From positions 264,235 through 317,736 of the forward strand of contig JAGGQZ010000001.1 in the NCBI GenBank assembly GCA_018613055.1: 53,502 nucleotides of DNA, given 5' to 3'. Positions 27,304 to 36,592 of this stretch are shown one piece after another. The stretch comes from Chryseobacterium sp. ISL-80. GTDB taxonomy: Bacteria; Bacillota; Bacilli; Bacillales; Cytobacillaceae. Each line of letters starts with the position of its first letter. Position 1 is the stretch's first letter. A program made the position numbers and the translations under genes. A model generated the notes under the pieces. The model searched no databases and was not told the origin of the DNA. It worked only from the letters and a program-made list of their open reading frames with translations.

Positions 27304-28311
27304 TTATCTTACAGCGGGCTGAAGTTTATGGATATACTGCAAGGCCTTGCCTGTGCCGATTGCTACAGATTCCAACGGGTTTGGAGCGATATGGACTGGT
27401 ACCACCATTTCGCTTCCGAGCCAATCCTGCATACCGTTAAGCAGGGCACCGCCGCCAGATAAGATCACGCCGCGGTCAACAATATCTCCGCTCAATTCAG
27501 CAGGGCAATCTTCCAAAGTCGCGCGGATCGCTTCCATGATATGAAGAAGAGATTCCTTGATAGCGTCTCTGATTTCATATGAATTAAGAGTAACAGTCTT
27601 TGGAAGTCCTGTTACGAGATCACGTCCGCGAATGTCCATTTCCAATTTTTCATGGTCTACAAGCGCGTAACCAATTTCCATCTTGATTTTCTCAGCTGTT
27701 CTTTCCCCAATCAGCACGTTGTATTCCTTGCGAACATATTGAATGATATCCTCGTCCAGTCTGTCACCGGCGATCCGGATGGAGTGGCAGGCTACGACGC
27801 CTCCATAAGAGATAATCGCTACTTCAGTCGTACCTCCGCCAATATCAACGACAACATTTGCCACTGGTTCATCAACAGGAAGTCCAGCCCCAATCGCTGC
27901 GGCTACCGGCTCCTCAATCAAATGGACCTTTTTTGCGCCAGCATTTCTGACAGCATCCTGAATGGCACGACGCTCAACGCTTGTTGAACCAGAAGGTGTG
28001 CAGACGACTACATCAGGCTTGCGAAGTGAAAATCCGCCTTTTTTGGCGGCTTTCTTCATTATTTGCTTCAGCATTTCGGTCGTCACGTCAAAATCCGCAA
28101 TCACACCGTCTTTCAATGGACGGATGGCAACGATTTTGCCAGGTGTCTTCCCGATCATTTCCTTCGCTTCCTTGCCGACCGCAAGGACATTTTTCGTTTC
28201 AGTATCAATCGCCACAACTGAAGGCTCGTTCAAGGCGACTCCTTTATTTTTACTATATACTAGAGTATTTGCAGTACCTAAATCAATTCCGATTTCTGTA
28301 GTTGATAACAT
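27304..28311 (-). CDS. mreBH: Rod-shape-determining protein MreBH
   Basis: This is a 335-residue actin-like protein, the exact length of B. subtilis MreBH, which guides lateral wall synthesis and the autolysin LytE. Actin-fold motifs: phosphate 1 [12 protein letters not shown], phosphate 2 [14 protein letters not shown], adenosine loop [12 protein letters not shown]. The N-terminal [15 protein letters not shown] and the solo position favour MreBH over MreB and Mbl. RBS GGGTGAAC. In B. subtilis mreBH depends on sigma-I; an ACCCCC-type hexamer on the coding strand (28379-28384) is a weak candidate -35, with no clear -10. Two ATGATRGTTTAATA direct repeats lie between it and the gene. Confidence 0.93.
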   Translation of the reverse strand: MLSTTEIGIDLGTANTLVYSKNKGVALNEPSVVAIDTETKNVLAVGKEAKEMIGKTPGKIVAIRPLKDGVIADFDVTTEMLKQIMKKAAKKGGFSLRKPDVVVCTPSGSTSVERRAIQDAVRNAGAKKVHLIEEPVAAAIGAGLPVDEPVANVVVDIGGGTTEVAIISYGGVVACHSIRIAGDRLDEDIIQYVRKEYNVLIGERTAEKIKMEIGYALVDHEKLEMDIRGRDLVTGLPKTVTLNSYEIRDAIKESLLHIMEAIRATLEDCPAELSGDIVDRGVILSGGGALLNGMQDWLGSEMVVPVHIAPNPLESVAIGTGKALQYIHKLQPAVR

Positions 28312-28587
28312 GTTTGTTCACCCAGTTCCCTAAAAATTATTAAACCATCATAAACTTCTATTAAACTATCATGGTTTTGGGGGTGAAAGGGCTTTTGTTA
28401 CCGAATCGTTATCTAAATGTAAAGGTTAAGGAAAATTTTATCAAGAAATGATATATGGGAATAATACTTGTAAAATAGGGGTATAATGCATAGATGTTCA
28501 ACTGCTTTCTACTTAATGGTAAAATAAATGTAAGATGTCGGAGTTTAACGACCTGACACCCTCAATGAAAAGGCAGTGTGAAATTTT

Positions 28588-29541
28588 TTGGAAGAAAAAC
28601 AGAAACTGATTGTATTAATTGGGCCAACTGCTGTTGGCAAAACAAAGTTAAGTATCGAACTAGCGAAAAAGTACAATGGTGAAATCATCAGTGGGGACTC
28701 CATGCAGATTTATAAAGGGATGGATATCGGCACTGCTAAAATCAGTCCGGAAGAGATGGAAGGAATCCGCCATCATTTAATTGACGTCAAAGACCCGGAT
28801 GAAAGTTTCTCAACTGCGGAGTTTCAGGACATGGTCCGCGAGAAAATACATGAAATCAGCGGACGCGGGAAGATGCCGATGATTGTTGGCGGTACCGGTT
28901 TATATATTCAATCCGCTATTTATGATTACCATTTCACCGAGACACCTTCCGACCCGGATTTTCGCCACAGGTTAGAAAAAGAAGCCGAAGAAAAAGGCCC
29001 TGAAGCTCTACATGGAAAGCTGGAAATTGTGGACCCGGAAAGCGCATCCAGAGTTCATCCCAATAATATCCGCCGTGTGATCAGGGCGCTCGAAATCAAC
29101 CACTGTACCGGAAAAACTGCGGGTGAGCTGCAGGCCAACCAGTCACCGGAATTGATGTATAATAATGCGATCATTGGCCTGACAATGGAGAGAGAATTGC
29201 TTTACAACCGGATTAACCGCCGTGTCGACCTTATGATGGAGCAAGGGCTTCTAGATGAGGTCAAGTATTTTTATGACAAAGGTTTGAAAGAATGCCAATC
29301 GATCCAGGCGATTGGCTACAAAGAGCTTTACGAATACTTTGACGGGAAGGTTACCCTGAGTGAAGCGATTGAAAATTTAAAACAAAATTCCCGCCGCTAT
29401 GCAAAAAGGCAGCTAACCTGGTTTCGAAACAAGATGAATGTGGAATGGTTTGATATGTCAGAGTCTAATGACGCTGAAAAAAAATTCGCTGAAATTTCCA
29501 AGTTCATTGAAGGAAAGCTCAAGATAAAAGCGAATACATAA
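28588..29541 (+). CDS. miaA: tRNA dimethylallyltransferase MiaA
   Basis: MiaA transfers a dimethylallyl group to A37 of tRNAs, making the substrate for MiaB. The 317-residue protein has the P-loop GPTAVGKTKLSIELA, the DSMQIYKGMDIGTAK tRNA/DMAPP site, VGGTGLYIQS and RRYAKRQLTWFRN. The start is TTG 28588; the ribosome site is poor, and a GTG 12 bp upstream is followed at once by a stop. hfq follows by 30 bp, the conserved miaA-hfq pair. No confident promoter was found in 28385-28587, though TATAAT occurs at about 28491. Confidence 0.96.
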   Translation: MEEKQKLIVLIGPTAVGKTKLSIELAKKYNGEIISGDSMQIYKGMDIGTAKISPEEMEGIRHHLIDVKDPDESFSTAEFQDMVREKIHEISGRGKMPMIVGGTGLYIQSAIYDYHFTETPSDPDFRHRLEKEAEEKGPEALHGKLEIVDPESASRVHPNNIRRVIRALEINHCTGKTAGELQANQSPELMYNNAIIGLTMERELLYNRINRRVDLMMEQGLLDEVKYFYDKGLKECQSIQAIGYKELYEYFDGKVTLSEAIENLKQNSRRYAKRQLTWFRNKMNVEWFDMSESNDAEKKFAEISKFIEGKLKIKANT

Positions 29542-29571
29542 TAATAGAGATAAAAGAGGAGGATCCCGCCC

Positions 29572-29802
29572 ATGAAACAAGTGAACATTCAGGACCAGTA
29601 TTTAAACCAGCTACGCAAGGACAACATCAATGTGACCGTATTTTTATTGAACGGATTTCAGCTGAGAGGTCAAATAAAAGGATTTGACAACTTTACTGTC
29701 TTATTCGAGTCAGAAGGGAAACAGCAGCTTGTGTATAAGCATGCCATTTCAACCTTTGCGCCGCAAAAAAATGTCCAGATTGATTTCGAAGCTCAGGCTT
29801 AA
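29572..29802 (+). CDS. hfq: RNA chaperone Hfq
   Basis: The 76-residue Sm-fold protein has Sm1 ([20 protein letters not shown]) and Sm2 ([14 protein letters not shown], with YKHAIST as the RNA-binding motif). It forms a hexameric ring that binds small RNAs; in Bacillus its role is milder than in E. coli. RBS GAGGAGGATCC is excellent. The short C-terminus is normal for Firmicutes. A terminator follows. Confidence 0.98.
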   Translation: MKQVNIQDQYLNQLRKDNINVTVFLLNGFQLRGQIKGFDNFTVLFESEGKQQLVYKHAISTFAPQKNVQIDFEAQA

Positions 29803-29821
29803 TTCCATAATGAACGAAGAA

Positions 29822-29848
29822 AACCCGCTGATTGCGGGTTTTTTTGTG
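29822..29848 (+). terminator. Terminator after miaA-hfq
   Basis: AACCCGC-TGATT-GCGGGTT stem, then T-run. In the 260 bp from here to spoVK I see no gene and no promoter I would defend. Confidence 0.95.
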
Positions 29849-30109
29849 CGGGCTTAGCGAGTGAGTCAATAAGAAGATTAAATGTTTATTTTAAAATGAA
29901 TTCCATCGTCCTTGAATACATATAAATATAGAAGTTTTATTTCTTGGGAAACCGCATAATACGACAAATTTAAAAGTCCTGCTGGAATTTTGTCGCCGAC
30001 ACTTTCCCAAAAAATCAATAACTATGAATATATAATGTAAGAATGATAGGTGAATATCACATATACAGCGTTGATGCGTATATTGTTTCCAGAATGAGAG
30101 GTGATATCT

Positions 30110-31069
30110 TTGGACCAACCGCAACGCAAGAAAAACAACGGTCAAATCAGCATTGTATTGAACGCTCAGAAAAGGAAGGCGTTGACAAAAGAATTGCCTG
30201 AGCCGCAGCTGGTTCCAAAGTCCATCCCGCAGGAGCATACAGCTTTAAAGGAAATAGAGGAAGAGCTCGGCGCCCTGGTTGGCATGGAAGAAATGAAAAG
30301 GATGATCAAAGAAATCTATGCTTGGATCTATGTGAACAAAAAGCGGGAAGAGATGGGACTAAAAGCCGGAAAACAGGCTCTCCATATGATGTTCAAGGGA
30401 AATCCTGGAACCGGCAAGACGACGGTGGCCAGGATAATCGGTAAGCTTTTCCTCAAGATGAATGTCCTTTCAAAAGGGCACTTGATCGAGGCGGAGAGAG
30501 CGGACCTTGTTGGGGAATACATTGGACACACGGCGCAAAAAACGCGGGATCTGATAAAGAAAGCGATGGGTGGAATCCTGTTCATTGACGAGGCCTATTC
30601 ACTAGGCCGTGGAGGAGAGAAAGACTTCGGCAAGGAAGCGATTGATACATTGGTAAAGCATATGGAGGATAAGCAGCATGAATTCATCTTAATCCTGGCA
30701 GGCTATTCACGGGAAATGGATTTTTTCCTGACCCTGAATCCCGGCCTTCATTCAAGATTTCCGCTAGTTATAGACTTTCCCGACTACTCCATCGACCAGC
30801 TGATGGAGATCGGCCAGCGAATGCTGAAGGAAAGAGAATATAGCTTGAGCCATGAGGCCGAACGGAAACTGAGGGAACATCTGATAACAGTGAAATCAAC
30901 CCTTGGAGCTGCAGCTTTCTCGAATGGACGATATGTCAGGAACGTCATCGAAAAATCCATCAGGGCCCAGGCGATGCGTTTACTTATGCAAAATCAATAT
31001 GACCGCCATGAACTGATGACCTTAAGGAGCAATGATCTCGTTTTTTCTGATGATCAGAAGGGGAAATAA
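30110..31069 (+). CDS. spoVK: Stage V sporulation protein K (AAA+ ATPase)
   Basis: SpoVK is a CbbX-type AAA+ ATPase needed for spore maturation. The 319-residue protein shows an N-terminal linker, then GMEEMKRMIKEIYAW, Walker A GNPGTGKTT, Walker B GGILFIDEAYSL, the pore/sensor region LAGYSREMDFF and the arginine finger in GLHSRFPLVIDF. The start is taken as TTG 30110, 5 bases after AGAGGTGAT; GTG 30101 lies inside that site. It sits between hfq and hflX as in B. subtilis, here separated by accessory genes. Confidence 0.96.
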   Translation: MDQPQRKKNNGQISIVLNAQKRKALTKELPEPQLVPKSIPQEHTALKEIEEELGALVGMEEMKRMIKEIYAWIYVNKKREEMGLKAGKQALHMMFKGNPGTGKTTVARIIGKLFLKMNVLSKGHLIEAERADLVGEYIGHTAQKTRDLIKKAMGGILFIDEAYSLGRGGEKDFGKEAIDTLVKHMEDKQHEFILILAGYSREMDFFLTLNPGLHSRFPLVIDFPDYSIDQLMEIGQRMLKEREYSLSHEAERKLREHLITVKSTLGAAAFSNGRYVRNVIEKSIRAQAMRLLMQNQYDRHELMTLRSNDLVFSDDQKGK

Positions 31070-31099
31070 TGTCAGCAGTCTTGTTGACATTATTTTTTA
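31068..31099 (+). terminator. Terminator after spoVK
   Basis: AATGTCA and TGACATT stem overlapping the stop codon, then ATTTTTTATT. Confidence 0.75.
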
Positions 31100-31102
31100 T
31101 TC

Positions 31103-31129
31103 TTGATAATATACCCATATGGGTATACT
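31103..31129 (+). promoter_or_regulatory. CsoR/CstR-like operator in the glutaredoxin promoter
   Basis: TATACCCATATGGGTATA (31110-31127) is a perfect 18-bp palindrome of the ATACCC-N4-GGGTAT type bound by CsoR-family repressors, including persulfide-sensing CstR. It fills the spacer between TTGATA (31103-31108) and TATACT (31124-31129). The 15-bp spacing is short. No CsoR-family gene is in the window. Confidence 0.6.
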
Positions 31130-31152
31130 GAATTTAACGGGGGTATTTTAAA

Positions 31153-31383
31153 ATGAACGAAATTACTGTCTACACTACTAACACATGTCCTTATTGCACA
31201 ATGCTGAAGAATTTCCTTGATGATAAAGGGATTTCGTACAAAGAAGTGAATGTCCAGCAAGATCCGATCGCAGCGCAAAGGTTGGTAAATGCAACTGGAC
31301 AAATGGGAGTGCCACAGTCCAATGTCAACGGAAACTGGGTACTGGGATTTGATCCAAATTCAATCATGTCACTCCTGAAATAA
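31153..31383 (+). CDS. Glutaredoxin-like protein (CPYC)
   Basis: The 76-residue thioredoxin-fold protein has the dithiol site TCPYC (C13, C16), the cis-proline motif GVPQSNVNG (relatives usually have TVP) and WVLGFDPN. It would reduce or exchange disulfides or persulfides with a low-molecular thiol, probably bacillithiol. RBS ACGGGGG. It is monocistronic and placed under a CsoR/CstR-like operator, which suggests induction by reactive sulfur or copper. Confidence 0.88.
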   Translation: MNEITVYTTNTCPYCTMLKNFLDDKGISYKEVNVQQDPIAAQRLVNATGQMGVPQSNVNGNWVLGFDPNSIMSLLK

Positions 31384-31391
31384 AAAAAGTA

Positions 31392-31427
31392 AAAGGGATT
31401 CCAATGATCTGGAATCCCTTTTTTTAA
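31392..31427 (+). terminator. Terminator after the glutaredoxin gene
   Basis: AAAGGGATTCC pairs with GGAATCCCTTT over an 8-base loop, then T-run. Confidence 0.95.
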
Positions 31428-31587
31428 TCCTCAAATATGCTGATCGATTTACAGATGAATTGGATAAACTAAAAATCGATAGGTTTAATAAGTGTTAAAT
31501 TGGGTAAATACAATGGGGTTTCCCTAACTGATTTAGAATAAAATTGGTCCTAAGCCAATTATACAGAGATAAAGGAGTTAAAAACTG

Positions 31588-32607
31588 ATGGGGTATGAGT
31601 ATAAGTATGAAATCAAAGGTATTGATTTTGGATGGGATATAGAATCAGGTAGATTCATTTTTGAAGGTGATGATGCAGTCCTTTTCTGGATCTCTTCCGC
31701 TATGAAAACCTTTTTCGATACAATTGAAGAAATTTCAGGTGAGGAAGCTTCCAATCTTGTGTTCGAATCCACAGGATTCCGCCAGGGTCTTGTGGTTGGC
31801 CAATATTTTGAAAAGATGAAAGAAGTCAGTGTGGCAGAAGCGGCAGAGATGATTACCAATACATATGCTTCAGCAGGCTGGGGCCTCACAATCATCAAAG
31901 ACCTGGATTTTGAGACAAGAACATTTACCGCTTTTATGAAGGACAGCTGGGAACATAAAGTCAATGTCGCCCAGGGAAAGAAAAAGGGAGGCAGCTTCCT
32001 GCCCGCACATTATGCAGGTGTGTTTTCCGGTTTATTTGGAACGAATATCTGGTATGAAATCAAACAGCATCAACTTGAAGGGCATGAATATAGTATAATT
32101 GAATATTTTCCGTCTGATGTGACCATTGCTGATAATATCCATCAACTGGCCCGCAATAAAGAATCTGAACAAATCAAGAAGCTTGAAACCCTGGTCGAGG
32201 AGAAAACAGCTGAATTAAAAGATTTGGTCCATCAGCTCTCTTCCCCGATCATCCCTGTCCTCGAAGGAATCGTTGTTGTCCCGTTGATTGGGAAATATGA
32301 TGAAGAAAGGGCAGACCAGCTGATTGTGAAGACATTGAATCATCTTCCGTCCTATAAAGCAAGTTATCTTGTCCTTGATTTAACAGGATTGGATCAGGAA
32401 ATCGGACCGCATGCCGTCAGTCTCATTGAGAAAATCGGATCAGCTGCCAGGCTCATCGGTACAAAGACAATTCTCGTCGGCATTTCGTCCGCGCTGGGAA
32501 TCGAAATTACACAGTCCAACATCAATCTCGCAAAATTCGATTGCTTCCAGACCCTGCAGCATGGAATTCACTATGCTATTGGACAGATGGGACGCAAAAT
32601 CATATAG
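31588..32607 (+). CDS. V4R-like sensor domain fused to a STAS domain (RsbR-like)
   Basis: The 339-residue cytoplasmic protein has an N-terminal domain (1-190) resembling the V4R small-molecule-binding fold, with ESTGFRQGLVVGQYFEKM. A short coiled coil follows (ESEQIKKLETLVEEKTAELK), then a STAS domain (220-339: PVLEGIVVVPLIGKYDEERA, VLDLTGLDQ, LVGISSALGIEI, FQTLQHGI). This is the plan of stressosome RsbR paralogues. The threonine phosphorylated in B. subtilis RsbRA (DTMVA) is replaced by a GPHAV segment, so standard RsbT control may be absent. RBS AAAGGAG. No partner genes are nearby. Confidence 0.8.
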   Translation: MGYEYKYEIKGIDFGWDIESGRFIFEGDDAVLFWISSAMKTFFDTIEEISGEEASNLVFESTGFRQGLVVGQYFEKMKEVSVAEAAEMITNTYASAGWGLTIIKDLDFETRTFTAFMKDSWEHKVNVAQGKKKGGSFLPAHYAGVFSGLFGTNIWYEIKQHQLEGHEYSIIEYFPSDVTIADNIHQLARNKESEQIKKLETLVEEKTAELKDLVHQLSSPIIPVLEGIVVVPLIGKYDEERADQLIVKTLNHLPSYKASYLVLDLTGLDQEIGPHAVSLIEKIGSAARLIGTKTILVGISSALGIEITQSNINLAKFDCFQTLQHGIHYAIGQMGRKII

Positions 32608-32626
32608 TTGTTGGAACAGGAAATTA

Positions 32627-32660
32627 AAAAGCAGAGCCGTTATTTCGGCTCTGCTTCTTT
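32627..32660. terminator. Bidirectional terminator between converging genes
   Basis: AAAAGCAGAGCC pairs with GGCTCTGCTT around GTTATTTC, with T-rich and A-rich flanks. It overlaps the end of the leftward gene. Confidence 0.92.
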
Positions 32661-33265
32661 TAGTTGACCCCCAGTTTCCGGACGGGCAAATGCCACTTAT
32701 ATGTGTAGGAAAGGACGCGAAGGGCAGTGATGACAACAAATAGGCCATAAAGTTCGACTGCTTTATCCGCCATGCCCAGTCCAATGACAAGGCCGGCAAG
32801 TACGGCCCATACCGCGTAGATTTCAGCTTTCAGAACCAGCGGTTTTCTGCCTGCCAGGAGATCGCGGAGCATTCCACCGCCGCTTCCGGTCAATACAGCT
32901 GCTACAATTACTGCACTCAATGGGTGGCCCATATTGGAGGCATAGATCGCTCCCTGGATCGCGAAGGCCGCAAGCCCTATCGCATCGAAGAAATTGCCCC
33001 ATCGCTGCCAGTGTTTTAAAAGATTGCGGGGAAACAGGAATACAATGGTGATTGAAAGCAACGCCAAATTAAAGAATATTCCCTGATCCCAAATCGCCGA
33101 AACCGGAACCCCGATGAGGAGATTGCGGATTGCTCCGCCTCCAAATGCTGTCACGATCCCTAATATATAAACTCCGAAGATGTCGTATTCCTCTTCCATC
33201 GCAATGATAGCTCCGCTGATTGCGAATGCTACTGTTCCGATCATGCTAAGAACTTCCCATGTCAT
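32660..33265 (-). CDS. TRIC cation channel family protein (UPF0126)
   Basis: The 201-residue membrane protein has two repeats of three hydrophobic helices plus a seventh, with the paired motifs VTAFGGGAIRNLLIG and LTGSGGGMLRDLLAG. This pattern defines the UPF0126/TRIC family of trimeric cation channels. ATG at 33265 is chosen (MTWEVLSMIGTVAFAISGA) because AGAGGAG lies before it on this strand; an upstream in-frame start adds a non-hydrophobic 38-residue stretch absent from relatives. Its ion and role are unknown. It reads against the V4R-STAS gene. Confidence 0.9.
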   Translation of the reverse strand: MTWEVLSMIGTVAFAISGAIIAMEEEYDIFGVYILGIVTAFGGGAIRNLLIGVPVSAIWDQGIFFNLALLSITIVFLFPRNLLKHWQRWGNFFDAIGLAAFAIQGAIYASNMGHPLSAVIVAAVLTGSGGGMLRDLLAGRKPLVLKAEIYAVWAVLAGLVIGLGMADKAVELYGLFVVITALRVLSYTYKWHLPVRKLGVN

Positions 33266-33444
33266 CCTGTTTTTCTCCTCTTGTTCAAATGGTGTCTTAA
33301 TACTAAAATATGAAAATGCAAACATATTGATTTTATCATGTCTGTTCCAATTTACAATGTATTTCTCCGCTGTTTTCAAAATTTTTATTTGATGATTTAT
33401 TTTGGTATGATGTCTTTAGCTATATAAGGAGAGAAGGGTGCTAT

Positions 33445-34704
33445 GTGGAACAGGATAATGTATTCGAAAAAGTCATTCTTGTAGGCTGCCAGACGACGGA
33501 GGAAGATGATCTTCGTTTTCAATACTCCATGGAGGAGCTTGAATCGCTTACCGAAACCGCGAAGGGAAATGTCCTGATGCAGGTTGTCCAAAAGCGTCCC
33601 AAGATCCATCCTGCTACATACATAGGAAAAGGCAAGGTAGAAGAACTACAGGCGCTCGTAGACGAACTCGAGCCAGACCTGATCATATTCAATGATGAGC
33701 TTTCGCCCAGCCAGAACCGGAACTTGTCAGCTGGCTTGAATGCCAGGATCATCGACCGGACGCAGCTGATTCTCGACATATTCGCGCAAAGGGCGAGGTC
33801 GAAGGAAGGGAAGCTCCAGGTTGAGCTTGCCCAGCTACAGTACCTGCTCCCGCGCCTTGGCGGACAGGGTATTGAAATGTCACGGCTCGGTGCCGGTATC
33901 GGTACTAGAGGGCCTGGTGAAACCAAACTGGAATCTGACCGCCGCCATATCCGCAGACGGATTGATGATATCAAAAGTCAGCTGTCAGTCATCGTCCAGC
34001 ATCGGGACCGTTACAGGGAAAGAAGGAAAAAGAACAAAGCATTCCAGATTGCACTTGTCGGCTACACGAACGCCGGGAAATCAACATTGTTCAATCGATT
34101 GACTGAAGCTGATTCATTCGAGGAAAACCAACTATTTGCAACGCTGGATCCAATGACAAGGAAGGCGATTTTGCCAAGCGGTTTTACAGCGCTGCTGACA
34201 GACACGGTCGGATTTATCCAGGACTTGCCGACAACCCTGATTGCCGCGTTCCGTTCCACTCTTGAGGAGGTCCGTGAAGCGGATTTGCTCCTTCATGTTG
34301 TCGACATGTCGAATGAGGATTATTTTTCCCATGAACAGACTGTCAACAAACTGCTGGAGGATCTGGAAGTCCATCAGATTCCCCAGATTACCGTGTACAA
34401 TAAACGGGATATCGCCCATCAGGATTTCGTGCCAAACGCCCAGAACGAGACGGCATTTATAAGTGCGTTCAGTGAGGAAGACCGAAGAAACTTGCTTCTG
34501 AAGATTGAACAGACAATCATAGGCATGATGGAGCCTTTCCATGTACTGGTACCATCTGATGAGGGGAAACTGCTGGCTCAGCTGAAAAATGAGACCATTC
34601 TCCGTGAACTTGCTTTTGACGAAGAAAAACAAGGATATGTTTGCAGAGGCTTCTCTTTGACTGACCATCAAATAACCGGTCAGCTAAAGCGATTTTCACT
34701 TTAA
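33445..34704 (+). CDS. hflX: GTPase HflX
   Basis: HflX is a ribosome-associated GTPase that splits stalled or hibernating ribosomes. The 419-residue protein has the N-terminal HflX domain with the glycine-rich linker [20 protein letters not shown] and GPGETKLE, a coiled helix, then G1 [10 protein letters not shown]3 [10 protein letters not shown] and G4 NKRD. GTG 33445 is used with GGAGAGAAGGG before it. It is followed 26 bp later by ynbB, the conserved Bacillus order spoVK-hflX(ynbA)-ynbB-glnR-glnA. Confidence 0.97.
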   Translation: MEQDNVFEKVILVGCQTTEEDDLRFQYSMEELESLTETAKGNVLMQVVQKRPKIHPATYIGKGKVEELQALVDELEPDLIIFNDELSPSQNRNLSAGLNARIIDRTQLILDIFAQRARSKEGKLQVELAQLQYLLPRLGGQGIEMSRLGAGIGTRGPGETKLESDRRHIRRRIDDIKSQLSVIVQHRDRYRERRKKNKAFQIALVGYTNAGKSTLFNRLTEADSFEENQLFATLDPMTRKAILPSGFTALLTDTVGFIQDLPTTLIAAFRSTLEEVREADLLLHVVDMSNEDYFSHEQTVNKLLEDLEVHQIPQITVYNKRDIAHQDFVPNAQNETAFISAFSEEDRRNLLLKIEQTIIGMMEPFHVLVPSDEGKLLAQLKNETILRELAFDEEKQGYVCRGFSLTDHQITGQLKRFSL

Positions 34705-34730
34705 AATGAGTTATGAGATAGGAGAGCAAC

Positions 34731-36002
34731 ATGTTTACACAATTGAAGAACGGGCAATTGCTGCAGCCGCTGGTTAGTGAGGTAGAGCAGCAAATTGCCG
34801 GTGTGCACAAGAAAATAGAAGAACAAATCGACACCAATCAATTCAGGGTGCTGCAAAGCTTTCAGAAACATCGAGTAAGTGATTCACATTTCATTCCGAC
34901 AACTGGATACGGCTATGATGATGCAGGGCGCGAAACACTCGAAAAGATTTATGCAGAGGTGTTGGGTGCTGAAGCGGGACTTGTCCGCCCGCAAATCATA
35001 TCAGGAACCCACGCAATCTCTATTGCGTTGTTTGGGATCCTGCGTCCTGGAGACGAGCTTTTGTACATCACTGGAAAGCCTTATGATACCCTAGAAGAAA
35101 TTGTAGGTATACGCGGAACAGGAAATGGTTCGTTAAAAGAATTCGGTATCTCCTATAATACGGTCAACCTTACCGAAAAAGGAGAGGTAGACTGGGATGC
35201 GATAAAAAAGGCAATCAAGCCTGAAACGAAAATGATTGGCATTCAGCGCTCGAAAGGTTATGCAACGAGGCCCTCGTTCACTGTTGAACAAATTGGCGAA
35301 ATGATCAGGTTTGTGAAGGAAATCAAATCGGATGTCATCGTTTTCGTTGATAATTGCTATGGGGAATTCGTGGAAGAGCTGGAGCCCTGCCATGTCGGAG
35401 CTGACTTGATGGCAGGTTCATTAATCAAGAATCCTGGAGGTGGAATTGCCAAGACTGGAGGATACATCGTTGGCAAAACACAATACGTAGAGTCCTGCTC
35501 CTACCGGATGACTTCTCCGGGAATCGGTGCTGAAGCAGGAGCTTCCCTGTATTCTTTACAGGAAATGTACCAGGGTTTTTTCATGGCACCCCATATTGTC
35601 GCCCAGGCACTGAAGGGAGCAGTTTTCACGGCAGCGATGCTTGACCGCTTAGGAATGAATTCTTCCCCGAAATGGGACACGGAGCGTACAGATTTGATTC
35701 AGTCTGTCCAATTCGATGACCGCGACAAAATGGTTGCCTTTTGCCAGGCTATTCAGTATGCATCCCCAATCAATTCATATGTAACTGCCCATCCGGCCTA
35801 CATGCCTGGTTATGAAGATGATGTCATTATGGCTGCTGGTACATTCATCCAGGGCGCAAGCATTGAACTGACTGCGGATGGACCAATCAGGCCGCCGTAT
35901 GTAGCGTATGTACAGGGGGGCTTGACTTATTCCCATGTGAAGATGGCTGTTCTCATCGCGGTCGATTCTTTAATTGAAAAAGGTTTAATCTCATTAAAAT
36001 AG
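34731..36002 (+). CDS. ynbB: PLP-dependent methionine gamma-lyase family protein YnbB
   Basis: The 423-residue fold-type I PLP enzyme belongs to the aluminium-resistance/methionine gamma-lyase-like family, encoded before glnRA in most Bacilli. The PLP lysine is in GSLIKNPGGGIAKTGGY (about residue 230) and the cofactor aspartate in VFVDNCYGEFVEE. RBS ATAGGAGAG. The reaction is unproven; a gamma-elimination on a sulfur amino acid is the family guess. It is cotranscribed with hflX and closed by a terminator. Confidence 0.92.
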   Translation: MFTQLKNGQLLQPLVSEVEQQIAGVHKKIEEQIDTNQFRVLQSFQKHRVSDSHFIPTTGYGYDDAGRETLEKIYAEVLGAEAGLVRPQIISGTHAISIALFGILRPGDELLYITGKPYDTLEEIVGIRGTGNGSLKEFGISYNTVNLTEKGEVDWDAIKKAIKPETKMIGIQRSKGYATRPSFTVEQIGEMIRFVKEIKSDVIVFVDNCYGEFVEELEPCHVGADLMAGSLIKNPGGGIAKTGGYIVGKTQYVESCSYRMTSPGIGAEAGASLYSLQEMYQGFFMAPHIVAQALKGAVFTAAMLDRLGMNSSPKWDTERTDLIQSVQFDDRDKMVAFCQAIQYASPINSYVTAHPAYMPGYEDDVIMAAGTFIQGASIELTADGPIRPPYVAYVQGGLTYSHVKMAVLIAVDSLIEKGLISLK

Positions 36003-36010
36003 GTAAATAT

Positions 36011-36051
36011 ACAACAGGACGCTTGCTAAATTGGTCCTGTTGTTTTTTTAT
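36011..36051 (+). terminator. Terminator after hflX-ynbB
   Basis: ACAACAGGAC pairs with GTCCTGTTGT over a 13-base loop, then T7. Confidence 0.93.
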
Positions 36052-36060
36052 GATTTTTCA

Positions 36061-36111
36061 TGTCAGATAATCTAACATATGTTTGACAACATACCTTACA
36101 TTGAATATAAT
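36061..36111 (+). promoter_or_regulatory. glnRA promoter with two GlnR/TnrA operators
   Basis: TGTCAGATAATCTAACA (36061-36077) is a full match to the GlnR/TnrA box TGTNAN7TNACA. A second, TGACAACATACCTTACA (36084-36100), has one mismatch and overlaps the -35. The promoter is TTGACA (36083-36088), 17 bp, TATAAT (36106-36111). This is the B. subtilis arrangement for feedback control by GlnR. Confidence 0.92.
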
Positions 36112-36146
36112 GAGATTATCTTAAGAGGGAAGGAGGAGAAATCATA

Positions 36147-36551
36147 ATGGGCGGAAGTGAAATTCGCCGGAATATGCCGCTTTTCAGCATCGGGATTGTC
36201 ATGCAGTTGACAGATTTGACTGCCAGGCAAATCCGTTACTATGAAGAGCATGAATTGATTTCTCCGGCTAGAACCGAAGGAAACAAACGCCTCTTTTCCT
36301 TGAACGATATAGACAAACTCTTAGAAATCAAAGATTTGATTGACCAGGGTGTCAACATGGCAGGCATCAAGAAGATATTTAATGTAAAACAAGAGGCAGA
36401 CATGAGTGCTGCTGAAAAGAAACAAGCAGAAAAAACGAGACGGGATCTTTCCGATGCAGATTTAAGAAAATTGCTTCGCAAAGAACTGCTCCAGGCAGGT
36501 CGCTTCAACCGCTCAACAGACCGAGGCGACATGTCAAGATTCTTTCACTAA
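36147..36551 (+). CDS. glnR: Transcriptional repressor GlnR (MerR family)
   Basis: GlnR represses glnRA and other nitrogen genes when nitrogen is in excess, through a complex with feedback-inhibited glutamine synthetase. The 134-residue protein has the MerR winged helix ([39 protein letters not shown]), a dimer helix, and the C-terminal autoinhibitory tail ([20 protein letters not shown]) that senses glutamine synthetase. RBS AGGGAAGGAGGAG. It is the first gene of the glnRA operon and is autoregulated. Confidence 0.98.
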   Translation: MGGSEIRRNMPLFSIGIVMQLTDLTARQIRYYEEHELISPARTEGNKRLFSLNDIDKLLEIKDLIDQGVNMAGIKKIFNVKQEADMSAAEKKQAEKTRRDLSDADLRKLLRKELLQAGRFNRSTDRGDMSRFFH

Positions 36552-36592
36552 TGCACTATTGATAAAGTTTAAATTTTAGGAGGAAATCCAGT

